From Struthidea cinerea (Eukaryota > Chordata > Aves > Passeriformes > Corcoracidae): a stretch of 64,000 nucleotides of DNA. The position numbers and the translations under genes were made by a program. This document shows, one piece after another, positions 37,530-52,000 of the stretch (the first letter of the stretch is position 1; every line of letters starts with the position of its first letter). The stretch covers positions 2,669,781 through 2,733,780 of the forward strand of contig VZTI01005559.1 of assembly GCA_013397865.1 (NCBI GenBank), written 5' to 3'. The notes under the pieces were generated by a model. That model ran no database searches and had not been told where the DNA came from. It saw nothing but the letters and a program-made list of their open reading frames with translations.

Positions 37530-40500
37530 CAGGAGGCGGCTGCGGGTTTTGGGGCTCATGGGAGAGGAGGGGGAGCCCTGGTGGAACGTGCGGCATCGCT
37601 CACAGCCGCAAAATGTTCCCCTTTCAGCTGTCGTTCCCGGAGCCACACCGGGGGAGGCAGGAAGGGTTGGAGAAGCTGGTGTCCCAAGCTGGGAAAGCTG
37701 CACACCTCTCTGACCTGGGGACGTGGAGGATGCTCTGGCCATCTGCTCTGGGACCGGGACAGTCCCTGCTCCATACGGGGGGCATCAAGGCATGGGAACA
37801 TTCGGGGGCCGGATGGGCACCCAGCTTTCACTTGTGCTGGTGGAAAACAGCAAACCCAGGAAGCATGTATGGGAATGAATCCATTTGAGAGACTGGCATT
37901 TAGGATGTGCCAAATTTAAGTGACTTACTCAAGGCCACGTAGGGTATCTGTGGCATAGCCTGTGCCCCCTCCTTCGCTCATTACCAAAGATCGCTCCGGG
38001 GCAAGCAGGCAGGACCTCATTTACCCCACCGAGCTGCTGTCTTTTGAGAGGGTGACAGGTACATGCTGACGAGGAGAAATAACCTAAGAAGGGTTAGAAA
38101 GGGCAGATATTTCTTCAAAGTCTTTAGTTTATGGCACAGTGGGCTCAGCATTGGAGAGCCCTGTGCACGATGGAGCGTACGGACTGCAGCCCCTACGGCA
38201 AGAGAGCCAGAACATCCCCCTTTTTGGGGGGATGCATTCCCTAGAATTCCCGACGAATCAGGGCTTTGGGCTCAGCCCTTCCCCTGAGCAGTGCTGGGCA
38301 CAGCAGGACCTCAGGGCCGTGGCGGCAGCTCTTTAGCTAAATAATCATTAACAAGGCGACGTGGGATTTGAATTGAAGTGTTCAGCTGCTGGGTGTGGCC
38401 TGGCAGAGGCCGAGAGGGACCAAAGGTGCTCTGCAAATGGTGAGACTGAAGGTGCCTGGTATGGGGTGAGCCACCCCCTGACTGCCCTGCTGGTGGTCAG
38501 GTGGTTCTTGGTGTGCCTGCCTGCACGAAACATGTCCCTGCCCAGGGGCAGCGGGGCACTGCTGGCAGATCACCCACTGGCTTTTTTTCTTTACTTTTGT
38601 TTTTTCCTTTTTGGACTAAGACTGCAAAAGAGCTCAGAGAAATTGGCACCTCACTCTCTGAAACTGATCCGGTATTTAAGCTCTTNNNNNNNNNNNNNNN
38701 NNNNNNNNNNNNNNNNNNNNNNNNTTTTTTTTTTGGTCAGGCAGCTAAAAATACCACTGAAGTGCCTCGCAGCAACTTTTCTAAACACAGATTTTCCTAT
38801 CACTCTGTGCTGGTGAAAGAGACTCCCCTAAAGCCGCAGGAAAGCCGTGTCCTTGCCTCACCCCGCTGTCAAATTTGCTTCGTGCTTGATCCACGCTTTT
38901 CTGCTCAGATTGGCCAGGAAAACAAGTGTCTGGATACAGGCACATGTAGATTTTCTGTGCTGGGAGGGAATTCCTGATCCCCCCGAGAAAATCCCTGCTG
39001 CAGGGATTTTCCCTGGCAGTCTCCTTGCCAGGACTGAGCCCCCAGCCTCACTGTTGCACAGTGTAGCACCTCTGCACACCCCATCCAAGGACTCCTGGCA
39101 AGGGCCAATGTCCAGCCCTGCAGGAAGGCTGCTGGAGACAGCACTGCAGCAAACTTGTACTCATGGGGAGTGATCCTGTCAATGACCATTTCTGTTCCCT
39201 TGCTCCTGAGCACTGGGGCACATATTTTTCCTCTCATTTGTTTATACATTTTCCTGTCCTCCCTCCCTCTTTTTCTTTTTTTTTTTTTCTTTTGGTCTCT
39301 TTCATCTCTTCTTGTGCTTCCATTTGTTTATGCCCCCTACACAGATAAAAATGAGTTACCTACAGAAATGTTTTCCTTCCTCTCAACCCACCTCTCTGCT
39401 GCCCACTGGGTTCCCACCATACCCTTCCCAGCGTCTTCATCCACCCTTAACAGCACCAACAGTAATCTGAAGGAAAGGAGAAGTGGTTTTGTTCTCATTT
39501 TGTGAAAGGAGGGAGAATTTGGTTATTCAAAATAAGCTTTGAGGAAGTTTTGACATGGCCAAGCAGCATGAAAGTCCTGTGGAATGGAGAACAGCCCTCC
39601 CAGTGTACTGGCTTTGGACATTTCTGTGCTGACTTTGTGAGACAATGCTGTGGGAAATCAGGACATATTTTTGTTACCGCCCTTTAAAAAAATTCATGTA
39701 CTGTTTGGAGGTTAGTGCTTGGTAAAAGAGAAACATGTAATTTTTTGCCTCTATGAATGTGATGCTGGCATGCCAAGTATCACGCTACCCAAACATCATG
39801 GAAACTCTCATTAACTTTTAGCATATATTTAGTTTTTAGAGATGGGGAGCAACTCTGACCCAGTACAAGGAAGTTATGTCTTTCTTCATCTGGCATAGCA
39901 ACAGCTGTTCTGGGTCATGCAAATTATCTGTCCAGGTCAAGATCCTGTTCCCAGTGTGGTTATTAATGGATGCTTTGGGAGGGCACAAGCACCCCTTCCC
40001 GTCCTCCGTGCGGTCACAACGTGTGGATGCATGTTCTGGAGTGGTCGCTGTGCGAGTCTGCACAGGGCTGATGGTTGCAGCGAAATACTAGAATAAGGAA
40101 AAACTTTGTTTTGTTTCTGTTCCCGGGGGCGGCAGAGCCTGCTAAGCAGGTCACTGCCAAGGGAGGGGCTGTCCTCTGCAATCGGGAAGCCCGGGCTGGG
40201 TGTGCGAGGGACCACAGCCACCTGGTGGTCAGAGCGAGCAGGCAGCGCTGTTCTTGCTTCAACAACAGCATCAGAAAACTTTTAAAAAGGGAAAGGCATA
40301 TAATAGAATTCCTTGCAGTGCTGTCATTTTATTTTTTTTTGCAATCATGAAGCAGTTTTTGCCAATGCAAAGTGCCCAGCCTCTATTTAAAATGATCCCT
40401 TGCAGAACTAGCAGGGTTTTTTTTCTTCCCTTCTGAAAAGAAACGTTGGAAAATTATTCAAGCTATTACTGGTATAATCTATAACAAGTACGACAGTACT

Positions 40501-41700
40501 AATTTGGAATCTTTCCATGCCTTCATCCCCATTCTTCATATTTCTGTTACTTGAAAATAGATACATTGTCCCTGTCAGATAAATCTCAGTGAAAAGCACC
40601 GTGACCGTGACCGTGGCTGGCTGCGCAGTGGGGAGGGGACAGGCTCACCCCCGGGGCCGCAAGCAGCACTCTGAATTTTCACCTGTTGGCCATCGATTCA
40701 AACTGACCTCACTTGGCAGACACCAAAAACCCTTTCCATCTGTTTGCCCCTTGACGAAAATAGCAGCAACCCATTTCTCCTGCACTCAAGTCTTCCTTGG
40801 GGACAGTTCCCTCTTGGATTTGCCAGGTCCTGTGACAGCTGTTTGGGGAATTAAAAACAAGGTGAGGGTGAAGACGGGGTCTTTATCCTGAGGTGGGTTC
40901 AGGGCATCCCAGAGGCAGTAAGGAGGAGTTTGAACTCCCCATACTCAGGATATCCATTCATATTTTCATCTCTCCTTTTGGGAAAATTGCAGGTGGTGCT
41001 CCGAGGTAGCTGGAGGCACTGACAGCTTTCAGTGCCAGTTGAGGCATGAACCAGTGTTAAAGCATCACCAGTGTGAACAGGCTGGTACCCTGCAGAAACA
41101 CTGACTAGACACCAGAAGCCCTTCCTTCCCAGCTGGGCCAGGCGGCCTGAGGCCAGGCACTGGCCACAGGGCTTGGGCCTTGCTTGCTCTGGAGCCTTCC
41201 AGCCCACAGTTACAAACGAGCCTGTGTTCCATCATGACCCTGCTCTTGCTTCCTCTCCTGCATGTGCTCCAGCAGGGGAAGCTCAGCCACTTGGCCCTTT
41301 TGCTTTTCTTCAGATGACATTTTCAAATACATTCAACCTCCTTTTAAGAATCCTTCCCACAGCTCCCACTCAACTGGTAGGTGGAGAGGTGGCATAGGGA
41401 AAACTGAGGATGTCCTGTGGATACCAGAGGGCCCTTTAGTAGCAACTGTATTTCTTGCACGTCTTTATAAGTGACTTACGGGCTGCAAGGTGGGTATTCA
41501 GATCTGGCCACAAGGCAGAGAGGGAAAGGAGAGGAGGTAGCTTGCCCTCTTGCTGTTTTGAGACGGGCTGTAATCACCTCCCCACAAGACTGTGGTAAAA
41601 AGCAGGGAGCACCTCCCTTGACTCCCAGCACCCTCAGCCCCCATGCTGTTCTCCTCTCAGCACCAGTGCCCTTGCCTTTTCACAGAGAGCAAATGTGGCT
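37530..41700. other. HMOX1-TOM1 intergenic DNA
   Basis: No coding exon or RNA gene was seen to the right of the enhancer cluster. It contains the 39-base gap, poly-T tracts near 39280, and a small CGTGAC tandem near 40601-40616. Further HMOX1 enhancer elements may exist, but no other TGACTCAGCA core was found. Confidence 0.5.
38686..38724. other. Assembly gap, 39 N
   Basis: A short run of N ending in a poly-T tract in the HMOX1-TOM1 intergenic region; probably a homopolymer-related gap. Confidence 1.
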
Positions 41701-41706
41701 GTGTGG

Positions 41707-41801
41707 TTTAATTCCTCTTCTCCCCACAGCATCCTCCCCACACCAGCACTGACAGCACACACCATATCTTCAAGGGAGACTCAAGTCTTTGCTCCTTTAA
41801 T
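41707..41801 (-). terminator. TOM1: Possible TOM1 3' end signals (ATTAAA x2)
   Basis: No AATAAA was found on the minus strand within about 1 kb past the TOM1 stop. The variant ATTAAA occurs at 41796-41801 and 41707-41712, implying a 3' UTR of about 1.25-1.35 kb. Weak evidence; the true end could be elsewhere. Confidence 0.3.
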
Positions 41802-43032
41802 GTGCAGTAAAAAAAGACAACTCTCCCACACTCAACAAGAAATCCCACGAGCAGGAGCCCTGAGCTTGGCACCCTCCTCCCTGGCTTTCATTTACAACTG
41901 GGCAGCGTGTGAGGTTTTCTCAGGAGGGTTTTTCTCCCCATGTGCAGAGGAACTTCTGGCTGCTGCAGGGCTGCTTTGCTGGCATGAGATGACTGATGTC
42001 TCTCTTCCCTTCTGTGCTCACCAGCTGAACAAGCTTCTGCAGCAACAGCACGTTCCCACATGCTGATGGAAGGGCCTCCTGCTTTAGGGGGACGCAGCTC
42101 TGTGACCCCAGCACACACAGCCACCCTGAGGGAGTCTGTAGCATTGGCCTGGCTCAGAGGGACTCCCCACACCACGGCACGATGTGGTGGGAAGGCATCA
42201 GTGGAAGTGAGAGAGGGAGGTAGGATCACATTGGGAGAAAAATATCATAATTGAGAATTAAATTAACTGCAAATAGTTTGCTGAAGGCACATCCTACCCC
42301 ATGGGAGACAGCCCCTTCAGCCTGGGGTACCGCTTGCAGTCCTGGGTGCTGCCAAGGGCTTGGACGACTGGCTGTCATGCAGTGGAAACATTTGAGCTGT
42401 GGGTAGGGTTCTGAATAAACTGATGCGGAAAGGAAGGCGAGGAAGAGGAAGAGAAGGGGTTGTGAGAGGGAAGGTGTTGCATACCACAAGCACTTGCGCG
42501 AGAGAGATTAGAGCAACAGGGTCCCTCTACCATTAGTGTTCCTCCTCAGCCACCAGTAATGCTTCACATCCCCGTGCTTTCCAGTCTAACACTGGCAGGC
42601 AGAGGGCTGGAGATACGTTCTAGGGGAGGGGTGAGGAAAGAGGCAGGCAGGAATGATTTCAGCAGCAGACTGCAGCCTATCCTGTTTCTTGGCCAAGATC
42701 TCTAACTACCTCACTGGAGAGTAGGATGGAGGAGCTTCTTCCGGAGCTTCTTCTGCTTTGCCCACACTGTACCATAAAAAGAAAAGCCCACGGAACTCCC
42801 ACATTCTCTAGCAGCTTTGAAACCCCCCTTCACAAGTCTATTGTATGATATCTCTAAACACAACAAAGATTATCTGAAGTCTGAATGCAGCTTAAAAATA
42901 AAAATAACTCAAAGGTAAAACAGGAAGAGAATGGAGGAAGGGGACAGAGTCCTTCCTCTGCTGGCCCCTGGTTGGAGGCAAGCAAAACAGCACACACAGC
43001 CTCTTGCTCCACAGCACACCAGTCCATAGCAT

Positions 43033-46000
43033 TCACAAGGCAAACATAGCATCATCTTCCTTTGCTTGCTTCCGATGATGGCTGGCAGCAGGAGGGGAGA
43101 CAGACGTCCCTGCTGAGGAGCTGGACAAAGTGGGGAGGCGGTCCGCAACTTTTGCTCGCTCTTCCAGAAATTTGTCAAACTCTGAGGGCAAGAGAAGAGC
43201 AGAACATTAGCAAAGAGGGAGGTTTGTGGAAGAGCCAAGGTGCTGCCAGGAACAGTTGAAGAAAAGGGTTGGCTGGCACATCTTACCTTCGCTGGTGACA
43301 CCTTTTGCATCCTCTGATTCTCCCTAGAGAAGAAGGAGAAGGGCATGGTTAGAATGAAGGTAGGTAAAGGCATCTCACAGATGTGATTCTTTGCACAGAG
43401 ACAGGATAGCGCTGCCCCCACTTCCACAGCACAGACATGTTAGAGGGACCCTGAGCCTCAGTTCATTAGCTATGTCTCCCAGAAGGCTGATTGTACTGTT
43501 GTATCCCAAAGCCTGTGTCCTTGGCTTTTCCTTCCCTGGTGCCTCCCAGCAGCCTGTGCCACACATTCAGCAATGCAAGCACTGTTACACACTGCCTGAA
43601 GTCCAGCCCACAGACAACTCCAGCAGGACTGCTGGCTCCAGGAAAGCAGCCCCTCACTTACCACATCAGTGGAGAGCCACTTTTCTATGTCTTCCATGAA
43701 ATTGGCTTGAGGAACTGGTACCTGGGGCGGAAAAAAAAGGGGTGATGAGGCCAAGAAAATAGAGGATGTTCCAGTAAATCGTCTATGCAAAAAGAAAGCC
43801 CAACCCACAAGCTCACCCTCTCGCTCCACTGTTCAGTCAGCTCAGGCCCATCCAAATCCAGCCAGTGCCACTGCAAAGCTCTCCCAGCTACCGGTGCCAT
43901 TGCTTACCCTCTTCCTCTGCCCCATTCACGCCCAGACACGCAGTTTCCAGGATACATGCCATTAAAAGCATCTGTGGTTTGGTGGTTGGCTTTGGTGGAC
44001 CAGACTTTGCTTTTCGGTGAGGACCCACTAGGTGGATATTGGCTGCTTGTGTTAGGCAGCCAGAGAACAAGAGACATGCATTTTTCTACACCTCCTCCCT
44101 TCTACAAACCAGTGACAGCCTGATGTCATAATCTGAAATGCTGAAGATATTGGAGGTGCCAGGTCTGGCAGCACAATAAAGGGGAAAGACACCTGCCAAG
44201 AACTGATTCCCTGGTAGGATCATGGAACACAGCAGGATTTGACATCACACCAAACTACTGAAACAGACCCATCAAAGAGAAAGTCATCTACAGTTAAAGC
44301 AAATTTTACTTCCAGTAGGGATGAGGCTAGCTCAGAAAAATTCACGTCCCTGATCAATTTAAACAGAAAAGAGACATATTCCTAGTGGACAGAGATAACC
44401 TTGAAAGAAACAAAATGTGATTCAAAACCCCAGATCGTTTTTTCCAGTCATGAGCTCCTGAACAAAGCTGAGCAAGAAGCAGCCCTTGCTAGAGGCTCCC
44501 CAAGCAGAAGCATGAGAGAGTATTTGTGGGAACTTATTTATTAGTTTTCTAATATATATAGCTCCCTTGCCCTCAGGGAAACACCGAGACCAAGAAAAAG
44601 AGCAACACCTTTGTACCAAAGACAGGCAGATTTTCCCAAACCAGGGAGCAAGCGCAGATAGTTATCACAGCTGGCAGATGGATGAATGGGAACAGAAGAG
44701 GATGCGTGAGATTAGGGAAGTTTCAAAGCAAACTGGCTTGGCCTACCCATGGAGGATCCCTTTGGGGTAGAAGTGCATTCAAGCCAACTGTACAGCATGT
44801 GGGGAAACTTCCTAGAGCAGACATCAGTCTGGGCAGTGCCCATTACAGGAAGACAGGCTAACAAGATTCAGACCCAGGAGCTGTCAAAGCCTCTGTGTGC
44901 CTGTGGGAATGCAATTGCAGGAATTCCTGCTGCCAAAAGACCAAATTCAACTGCCTGAAAGCTCAATCACTAGCTATAGGAAGAGGCCTTCAACAGGGTT
45001 GAAGTCGGAATGTGTTTTCCTTCAAATGAGGCACCTCATGCTAAGGAGGAGAGACTGCAGGGACAATGAATGGCAGCAGCTGCCCTCGTGATGCCACCAC
45101 CTATTGCCTTTGCTTCAGACACCCATCCCAAAACAGGCCACCCTCTAGCTCAGAGTGGCACATGCTCTCTTGGCCTCAGAGCTCCTAGGATTTTTTCCTA
45201 CACATATGTTTACTTGAGGAAGGACTGACACACTGCCTGCTTCCTTTCCAAAGCTGCTCTCCCCTACTGGCCCAGCCCAGGGCTGCTCCATTTCAGTTAG
45301 CAGTATCTGCTGATGTCTGCTGTGCATCCTCATGTGCTGTGCCAGTGACACTTCCGTTTCAGCAGCCCCAGCCTCCTTCCTCCCTGCTGGCAATCCATGA
45401 CCTCAGATCTCACCATTCCTTGACGCATCATCCACTTTGTCAGCTGGGTTCCATCACTAGAGGCACCAGACTCCCCCTGGATGAGAGAGAGTCTGCATTG
45501 CAGTGTGGGGGAGAGGGGAGGCAGTGGGTTTGGGGTGGGGGAAAGAATATACTGGTACTGGTGGCCTACTTCTCTGATTGCTGAGAGAAGGCATCTGGAC
45601 TTGGAAATTTGCTGAAGAGGACTAAAACATACATTTCCAAGTGGAAATTTCCCTGGGGAAGGACATCCTTCAGGCAGCCCCAGACTTTCCATAGCTCCTC
45701 ACCTCAGGGCTTTAAAGAATGAGGTATGTAGCCCAGCTAGGAAATGCAGGTTGGTGGAGAGTGGGAGTTACTTGACTTTTTTCTAACAGACAGCACACTT
45801 ACTGCCTTGGTGAGCCAGGAGGTTGCTCCCATTCCTGGTGATGCACTAAAAGCTGTGGCCACTTACCGCTCCTGTGTTCTGCTGCCGGGCATCCAGGGCA
45901 CCAGCGAGGCCTTTGGTGGCTTGGGGGTCTTCGTACTTTACCCTGGAAGCAAAAAGTGAGACAAAACACAGGCTGATGAGAGTGAAGAGCAGGAACTCCT

Positions 46001-49000
46001 AAACATTAATATTCAGTTCTTCTGACTGCACAACTTTTCATGCCTCGTCTTTCTGCTCCCAAGAGCTTCTAGAAAGGTGTGCAAAGCCCTTATTAAAGGT
46101 GTAGCCCACCACAAAACAGACTAATCTACTCACTGGAACATCGTTGTGGGATCCAACAGGACAGCCCTGGCACAGTGACAGAAGAATGACAAGGACTCAT
46201 GTGAAAATTAAGACACAGACCTACAGCTAGGTGCATTAACCACAACACTTACCTTCTTTGGGGTGGACTATAAAGAGAGAAAATTAACACAGACTGACCA
46301 GAATATTACAGATGTTTTAGAAAGGATTTGAGCAAGAAGCCCCTACATACTCATCTATCTTCATAGACACAAACAGCTCAAAAACATCTCTTTAACTAAT
46401 ACCACTCAAGACGTGATGGTGGCAGAGGCTCACTGGCTTATTCTATATAGGTGAGACTGGATGATCAGAAGAGCCTCATGTTGCTTCCAGGCCTCCAAAT
46501 GTACCATTACAGCAACCTCTTTCCACACACAGACACGTGTCACCCATAATTTCCCTCATCCCATTCCTGTGCCCCCTCTAGACTGCTACTACACATGCCA
46601 CACATCACCATTTAATCCATGGCGAGTGGGGAAAACTGTCCATGCTAGGAAAATGAAGCCTTTCACAGAAACTCTCCACAAGTTTCCTCTCCAGCTGCTC
46701 CCAGGCCCCTTTCCACAGATCCAGCAGACTATCAAGTGGAGCTGGTTTTGTTGAAGGCCAGGGGCTTGGGCCACCGCCGCTCAAACTTCTCAAAGAAGTG
46801 CTCATCAGTGAAGGGGCCGCTGTGGACAATGGCATCCAGGATGAAGTACAGCGCTGCTATCATGCCACTGATGAGGAAGAATGGCAGGAAAGGCTTGAAG
46901 TGCCTCAAGCACTGCTTCACCGAGACACACATGAAGCATGGGGGGTCAGGAACAAACCCCAGAGGCTCTGCTACCACGTCCTGTTCGGGAGCTGTAGGGC
47001 AATGAGTGTTCAAGTGGAGGGAGACACTGAGAGCAGACACTTGTGAGTGAAATGTGAGGCCTGAGTCACTAGAGGTTGCCTGGCAGGAGTGCAAGTGCAG
47101 GCAGATGAAGGGCAGTGAGGAATAAATAGAAGATGCCTTGTTGCTTGGGCAGAGATCATAAGCCTCAGCCTGTTAAGGACTGTGCTACAGCAGAGAGGAT
47201 ACAATTCCACCTCTGTCCACATCTCCAGCACTGAGCACATACCAGTGGCTCCGGTTTCAGTGCCAGATTGGGTGCTATTGATACAACTGTTTCTGTGCTG
47301 GACTGCCTCTGTCTTCAGGCAGCACAACCCACAGTAAAAGCGGTGGGGAAACCCAGGGACAAAACACATGAAGTCATGTGTAGGCCATGGGTTTTCCCAC
47401 CACGTTTACCAGAAGCAGTCTGACGCAGAGGAATGGAAGGAGATGTGGTTAAGAGACCTTAACTTGACATGTGCAAGAGACCTTAACTTGCTACTGGCCA
47501 GCTGCAGAACAAGGCACTCCAGTGGCTGCAGGAATGCAGGAGCACAGGTCTTGGAGGGCTGGAGGCAGTGATGTGCCCCTGGGCTCTACTGCTTGGTACT
47601 CAATGGAGAGCAGTGAATGGCTCTGACAGGCAAAGCATCATGAGATCAGCCATAGTCTCTAAACCCAGGGGATCTGGTCAGCACAGCTCTTGTCAGCTCC
47701 TCCAGAACAAGGGTTCAGGAATCCACTCTGCAGTGGAGAAGACCTCTTCAGTTCAGCCAGTTCTTTGGAGACCCAACTCTTAGTGCTTTACACCAGGAGG
47801 TCTCAAACACACCACGGATGAAGAAACATCAGTCCCACTTGCCAATGGGGAAGCTGAGGCACAGGAGAGTGCCCTCTTGCAAGCCACAACTGACTGCACT
47901 CTTCCTGCACTCCAGCTCAATACTCTCTCTGTTAGGCTGAATCAGTACTCAGCAATTCCCAAATTCAACATCACCCCTGTCAGGGCACATGAGTTAAGAG
48001 GCAGTCAAGAAAACTGAGACAGTCCCACTCCACACCTTCATCCCCAGACACTGAATCTTCCAGAACATGTGGCACCGCAATGCTCACATGCAGGGACCAA
48101 TTCCTTCTCCCCATACCCAGGAGGACACTGTGAAGGGGAGATGTTAGCAGCAGGAAAAAGGACTGGGAGCACAGAGCTCATCCTACAAACACTGTGCATG
48201 TGAAGAGTGCATTTCTGTTGCATCCTCCTGACTCCCAGGAAGTGCTGCTGGTCAGGATCATGGCCCCATTTGCCCTGAGCCCTCATTCTTTGCAAGAAGG
48301 CAGGACAGGACAGAGTGAGCTGCTCCACTCACCCTCTGCGCTGCTCAGCCAGCGAGCTGCCACGGGTCAGGGCAAACATGTCAAAGTCTTCTTCCAGTTT
48401 GCCAGAAGTGTCGAGGGAGTGCAGCCCTGCACTTACACTGCTTGAGCCCAGGTCTGTGGGAGAAAGAGCAGGGTCAGCAGGCAGCACAGAACAGTAAATG
48501 GAGGACTGTAGGCTTGGAGAGTGCTGAATGGGAAGCTATCATCAGAACAGGCTAAACTGCTCTAGGCCCACTCCTCCATCCTGCTCCTCAGCTGCAGCAC
48601 AGTCTGCTCATGTGTGCAGTGTCGTGGGTGAAGTAACAGAAGCAGTTTCTTTGCCTACTCAGTAGATATTTTTGGCTCAGTTTCACACAGCAGCAGCATC
48701 AATTTACTGATGCTGAAGGCTAGATGTTCCTGACCATCTTAGACAACTCTGGAGGGAATTGCTCCATAACCTGTGGAAGAAAATAACCTGTGCTTCTGGG
48801 CAGGCACCTCTGAGACAGATGAGTGGATTTTCATGACTCAGGCATCATCTGAAAAAAACTTGACTTGAAAAATATCTCAGCTGGCTTGTCTGTAAAAACA
48901 ATCTTGTGCCAATTTTCTGCAACTGCATCCAGGCAGTGATATGTAGGCTGTTGGTATATCTTGAAGAACCCCCAGGACCCCTCAGGCTTTTTGAGTAAAC

Positions 49001-52000
49001 AACCTGTCAAATCCTGGGTCCTGAGCCCAAGATGCTCCTGGCTGCCTTTGCAGCATAGCTTCAGCTGCTCTGCTTCTCCCAGACCTCAGTGGTCAGCCTG
49101 ACACCACACAGCAAGAGAGGCAAGCAGGCAGTGCTGCCAGGCATTGCAGAGGGAGCAACTTTATCCCCAATCCTTCTGGAAGGCGAGGTCCTTCTTAAGT
49201 CATGGCCACCTCCTGCACAACGTGAGGTGAGGGTGCCAAGACATATGCTTGAGTGCCTTGGGGCACATACAAGTTTCTTCATGAGTGTATTAGTTGAAAA
49301 CACACAGCATTTCTCTAGGTTACTCTATGACTGACTAAATAATTTTGGGAGATGGTTCAAGGGCAGGAAAGGATTTTCAAAGCAGTACAGGAGAAAGACG
49401 GAGGGGAAAACCAAATGGCAACATACTCATTCCAGCCAGCTGAGAGGAAAGGTTGCTGGTGACTTCAGGCTGTTTCAATGCTGAAGGAGTACTGGGTGCC
49501 AGGTCAATCAAGCTGTTCTCTGCCTCATTTGGTGCCTTTGTAGGAAGAAAAAAGAAGATGGTGGAGAGTTTCTGAAGCTTGGACACCCTGACCCTCAATC
49601 CTAGCTCATTGATACTGGAGAGGAAAGCCCTTCTGCACCCATTAAAAGATATCAGCTATGAAGAGGGAGAAGAGGGACAGTGACCAGAGAACTGCCTGGG
49701 AATAGTGTCCCAGGGCAGGATATGCCTTGGTGGCCAGCCTCCCAGCTCTGCTGGATGCCAACCAGATGCTGGTTCAGAGGACAGGGTAGTGCTCAGAGAA
49801 GGCTCATATGGGAATTGGAATCTCACTATTTATTAAACATAACTGCTGCTGCTCTGCTCTTGCTCTTTGGGCAGGGTGGGAGAGACTTGCAGTGGGAACT
49901 GAGGTGTCCCGCACACCAGGTGGTCTGGTGCAGCCTGGCTTGGACAGCAAAGCCCGCCCTTTCTAAGTGGGGCAGACTGAATCTCCCTCCAAGTCAGCAG
50001 GGCACTGCTGGACCTGCAGGATGCAAACCAAGCTGCACAGAGGGGCAGTTACCTTAACAGGCTGTCCTGTCCGAAGTCGCTCAAACCTACAAGAAAGATG
50101 ACAGGATGCATGTCAGTAGTGTGGACTCATCCACCTACAGCCCAAGAGATTTCTTATAAGACTTGGCACAGTCTGCCCTTTCCTACCCACTAGGAAAGGG
50201 GAATCATGGCTCAGGGCCCAATTTCCCCTCAAGACACCACAACAAGACCCATAGAGTTGATGTCTCCTGAGAGGTGGTGTGAGAAACTTTCTTAGGATCC
50301 TCCAGAGTTACTCCTAACCAACAGCTCTCCATACAGTTCATCTGGGGATGAATGCCCCAGACTTCATTCCAGCAAAGAGATGTGTTTGTTGAAATAGAAG
50401 GAAAAAAAAAAGGAGTGCTGATCCCACCTGGGCTATTTCTTTCTGTCCCCACCCTGCCTCAGAGCTAGAAAACCAGCTCTTTCCATGCAGTTGCTTCCTT
50501 CTTCTGGGTTATGCCACAGGGACATCTTTATATCCCGTCAGGAACTTACACAGCAGTTTTGAAGGGACAGGAATTAGTCAGCAAAAACTGAGAACAGGCT
50601 TTGTTCTCAAGGATGGATGATACAGGCTGATACGTCTCGAGTATCATACTCATGGGCAGATCAAAAGGGTGGGCTAGGCAGCCTTCAAGGGCAGTGAACT
50701 CTTGTGAGAGAGCAGAGAAGAGGAGGGAGGAGAGAGGTACCTTTCATGGCGCAGAAACACGTTATTGAGGTTGTCATTGATGAGGAGCAGCTCCTCGGTG
50801 AGTTGCTCGTGGAGAACACGGGGAATCAGCTCCAGGACTCGCTGCTGCATGGCTCTGCATGTCCGATTCAGCTCCTGCTCAAAGCAGGGCAAGTTACCAC
50901 AAAGGTCACGCTACGGCTGAGCACTCACAAATCTAGAAGACTGACTGGAACACAGACCCCAGAGGCTACTGGGATCTATCAGGAACTGTCGATGGGCAAC
51001 AAATACTGGTGTGAGAGGTAAATTGAGTCTGAGTTTTACATGGAATAATTGTATGCTTTTTGTGTAACACATCACCCAGAAAGAAAGGCCCTTGGGGACT
51101 ACAAATTCCCATATGAGATGATTCCAGCCTCGGTAGTGCAATTTCCATCCACCATTGAAACTCTACCTTCCCTGTGTCTCCCTTATCCCTTCACTCCCTG
51201 ATAAGCCCCACACTAAACTCTCCAGTCATTCCCCTGGCATGCATCGGGCCTCAGTCCATCCAGTCATTGCTAAATTGTGCTTCATGTGCCAGCCCTCCAT
51301 GCTGCCCAGTGTTCCTTACTTGCAGCAGCTCCAGGTCAGAAGGCTCAGCCTGGGATGGCACCAGCTCTGTCAACATCTCTGACATGACCTTTGTGTTCCC
51401 ATTCACCACTTCCAGCTCACTGCGCAGCTTCCCGATCTGCAAAAGCAAAGGGCAGTGACAGCTCCACCAGGGAAGGCCGGGGACGCAGCTGAGGTAGCTC
51501 TGAATGGCAGGGAATGGCACCACGTGGGTATGCATGTTCACAGAGCTGGAGGAACAGCCACAGGGGAGTTTGTTTGTCACCATTCATTTTAGCTCTCAGG
51601 AGCTCACAACAGGAAACCCCTTCATTACTTACTATCAAATTAATTTGCTGGTAACAGATGCCAGGCCCTCACCCAGGATCTTTGGCCACTGGCCTTTGAT
51701 TTTAATAGCCAGCACAGGCTGCTGTTATGATTCAAACCTCTCCTCAGCTAACAGCTCCCATGTGGTAGCCATTTAAATAGTTTAATTTTCAAAGTGGTGT
51801 ACGAGAGGGGAAAAAAATTAATTCCCATTCAACAGGAGAGCCTCAGCTAAGTGTGCAGTTGAAGCTTTATTCCTCTGGTTTACAAGCTGCTAATGAGCCT
51901 CTTTAGAACAGTTTCTACGCTCTGTTCTGCAAGGGAATGCAAAATACCAGCAGCTGGGGGTTTGGTGCTGAACACAGTGTCATATGAAGTCAGGGTGAGG

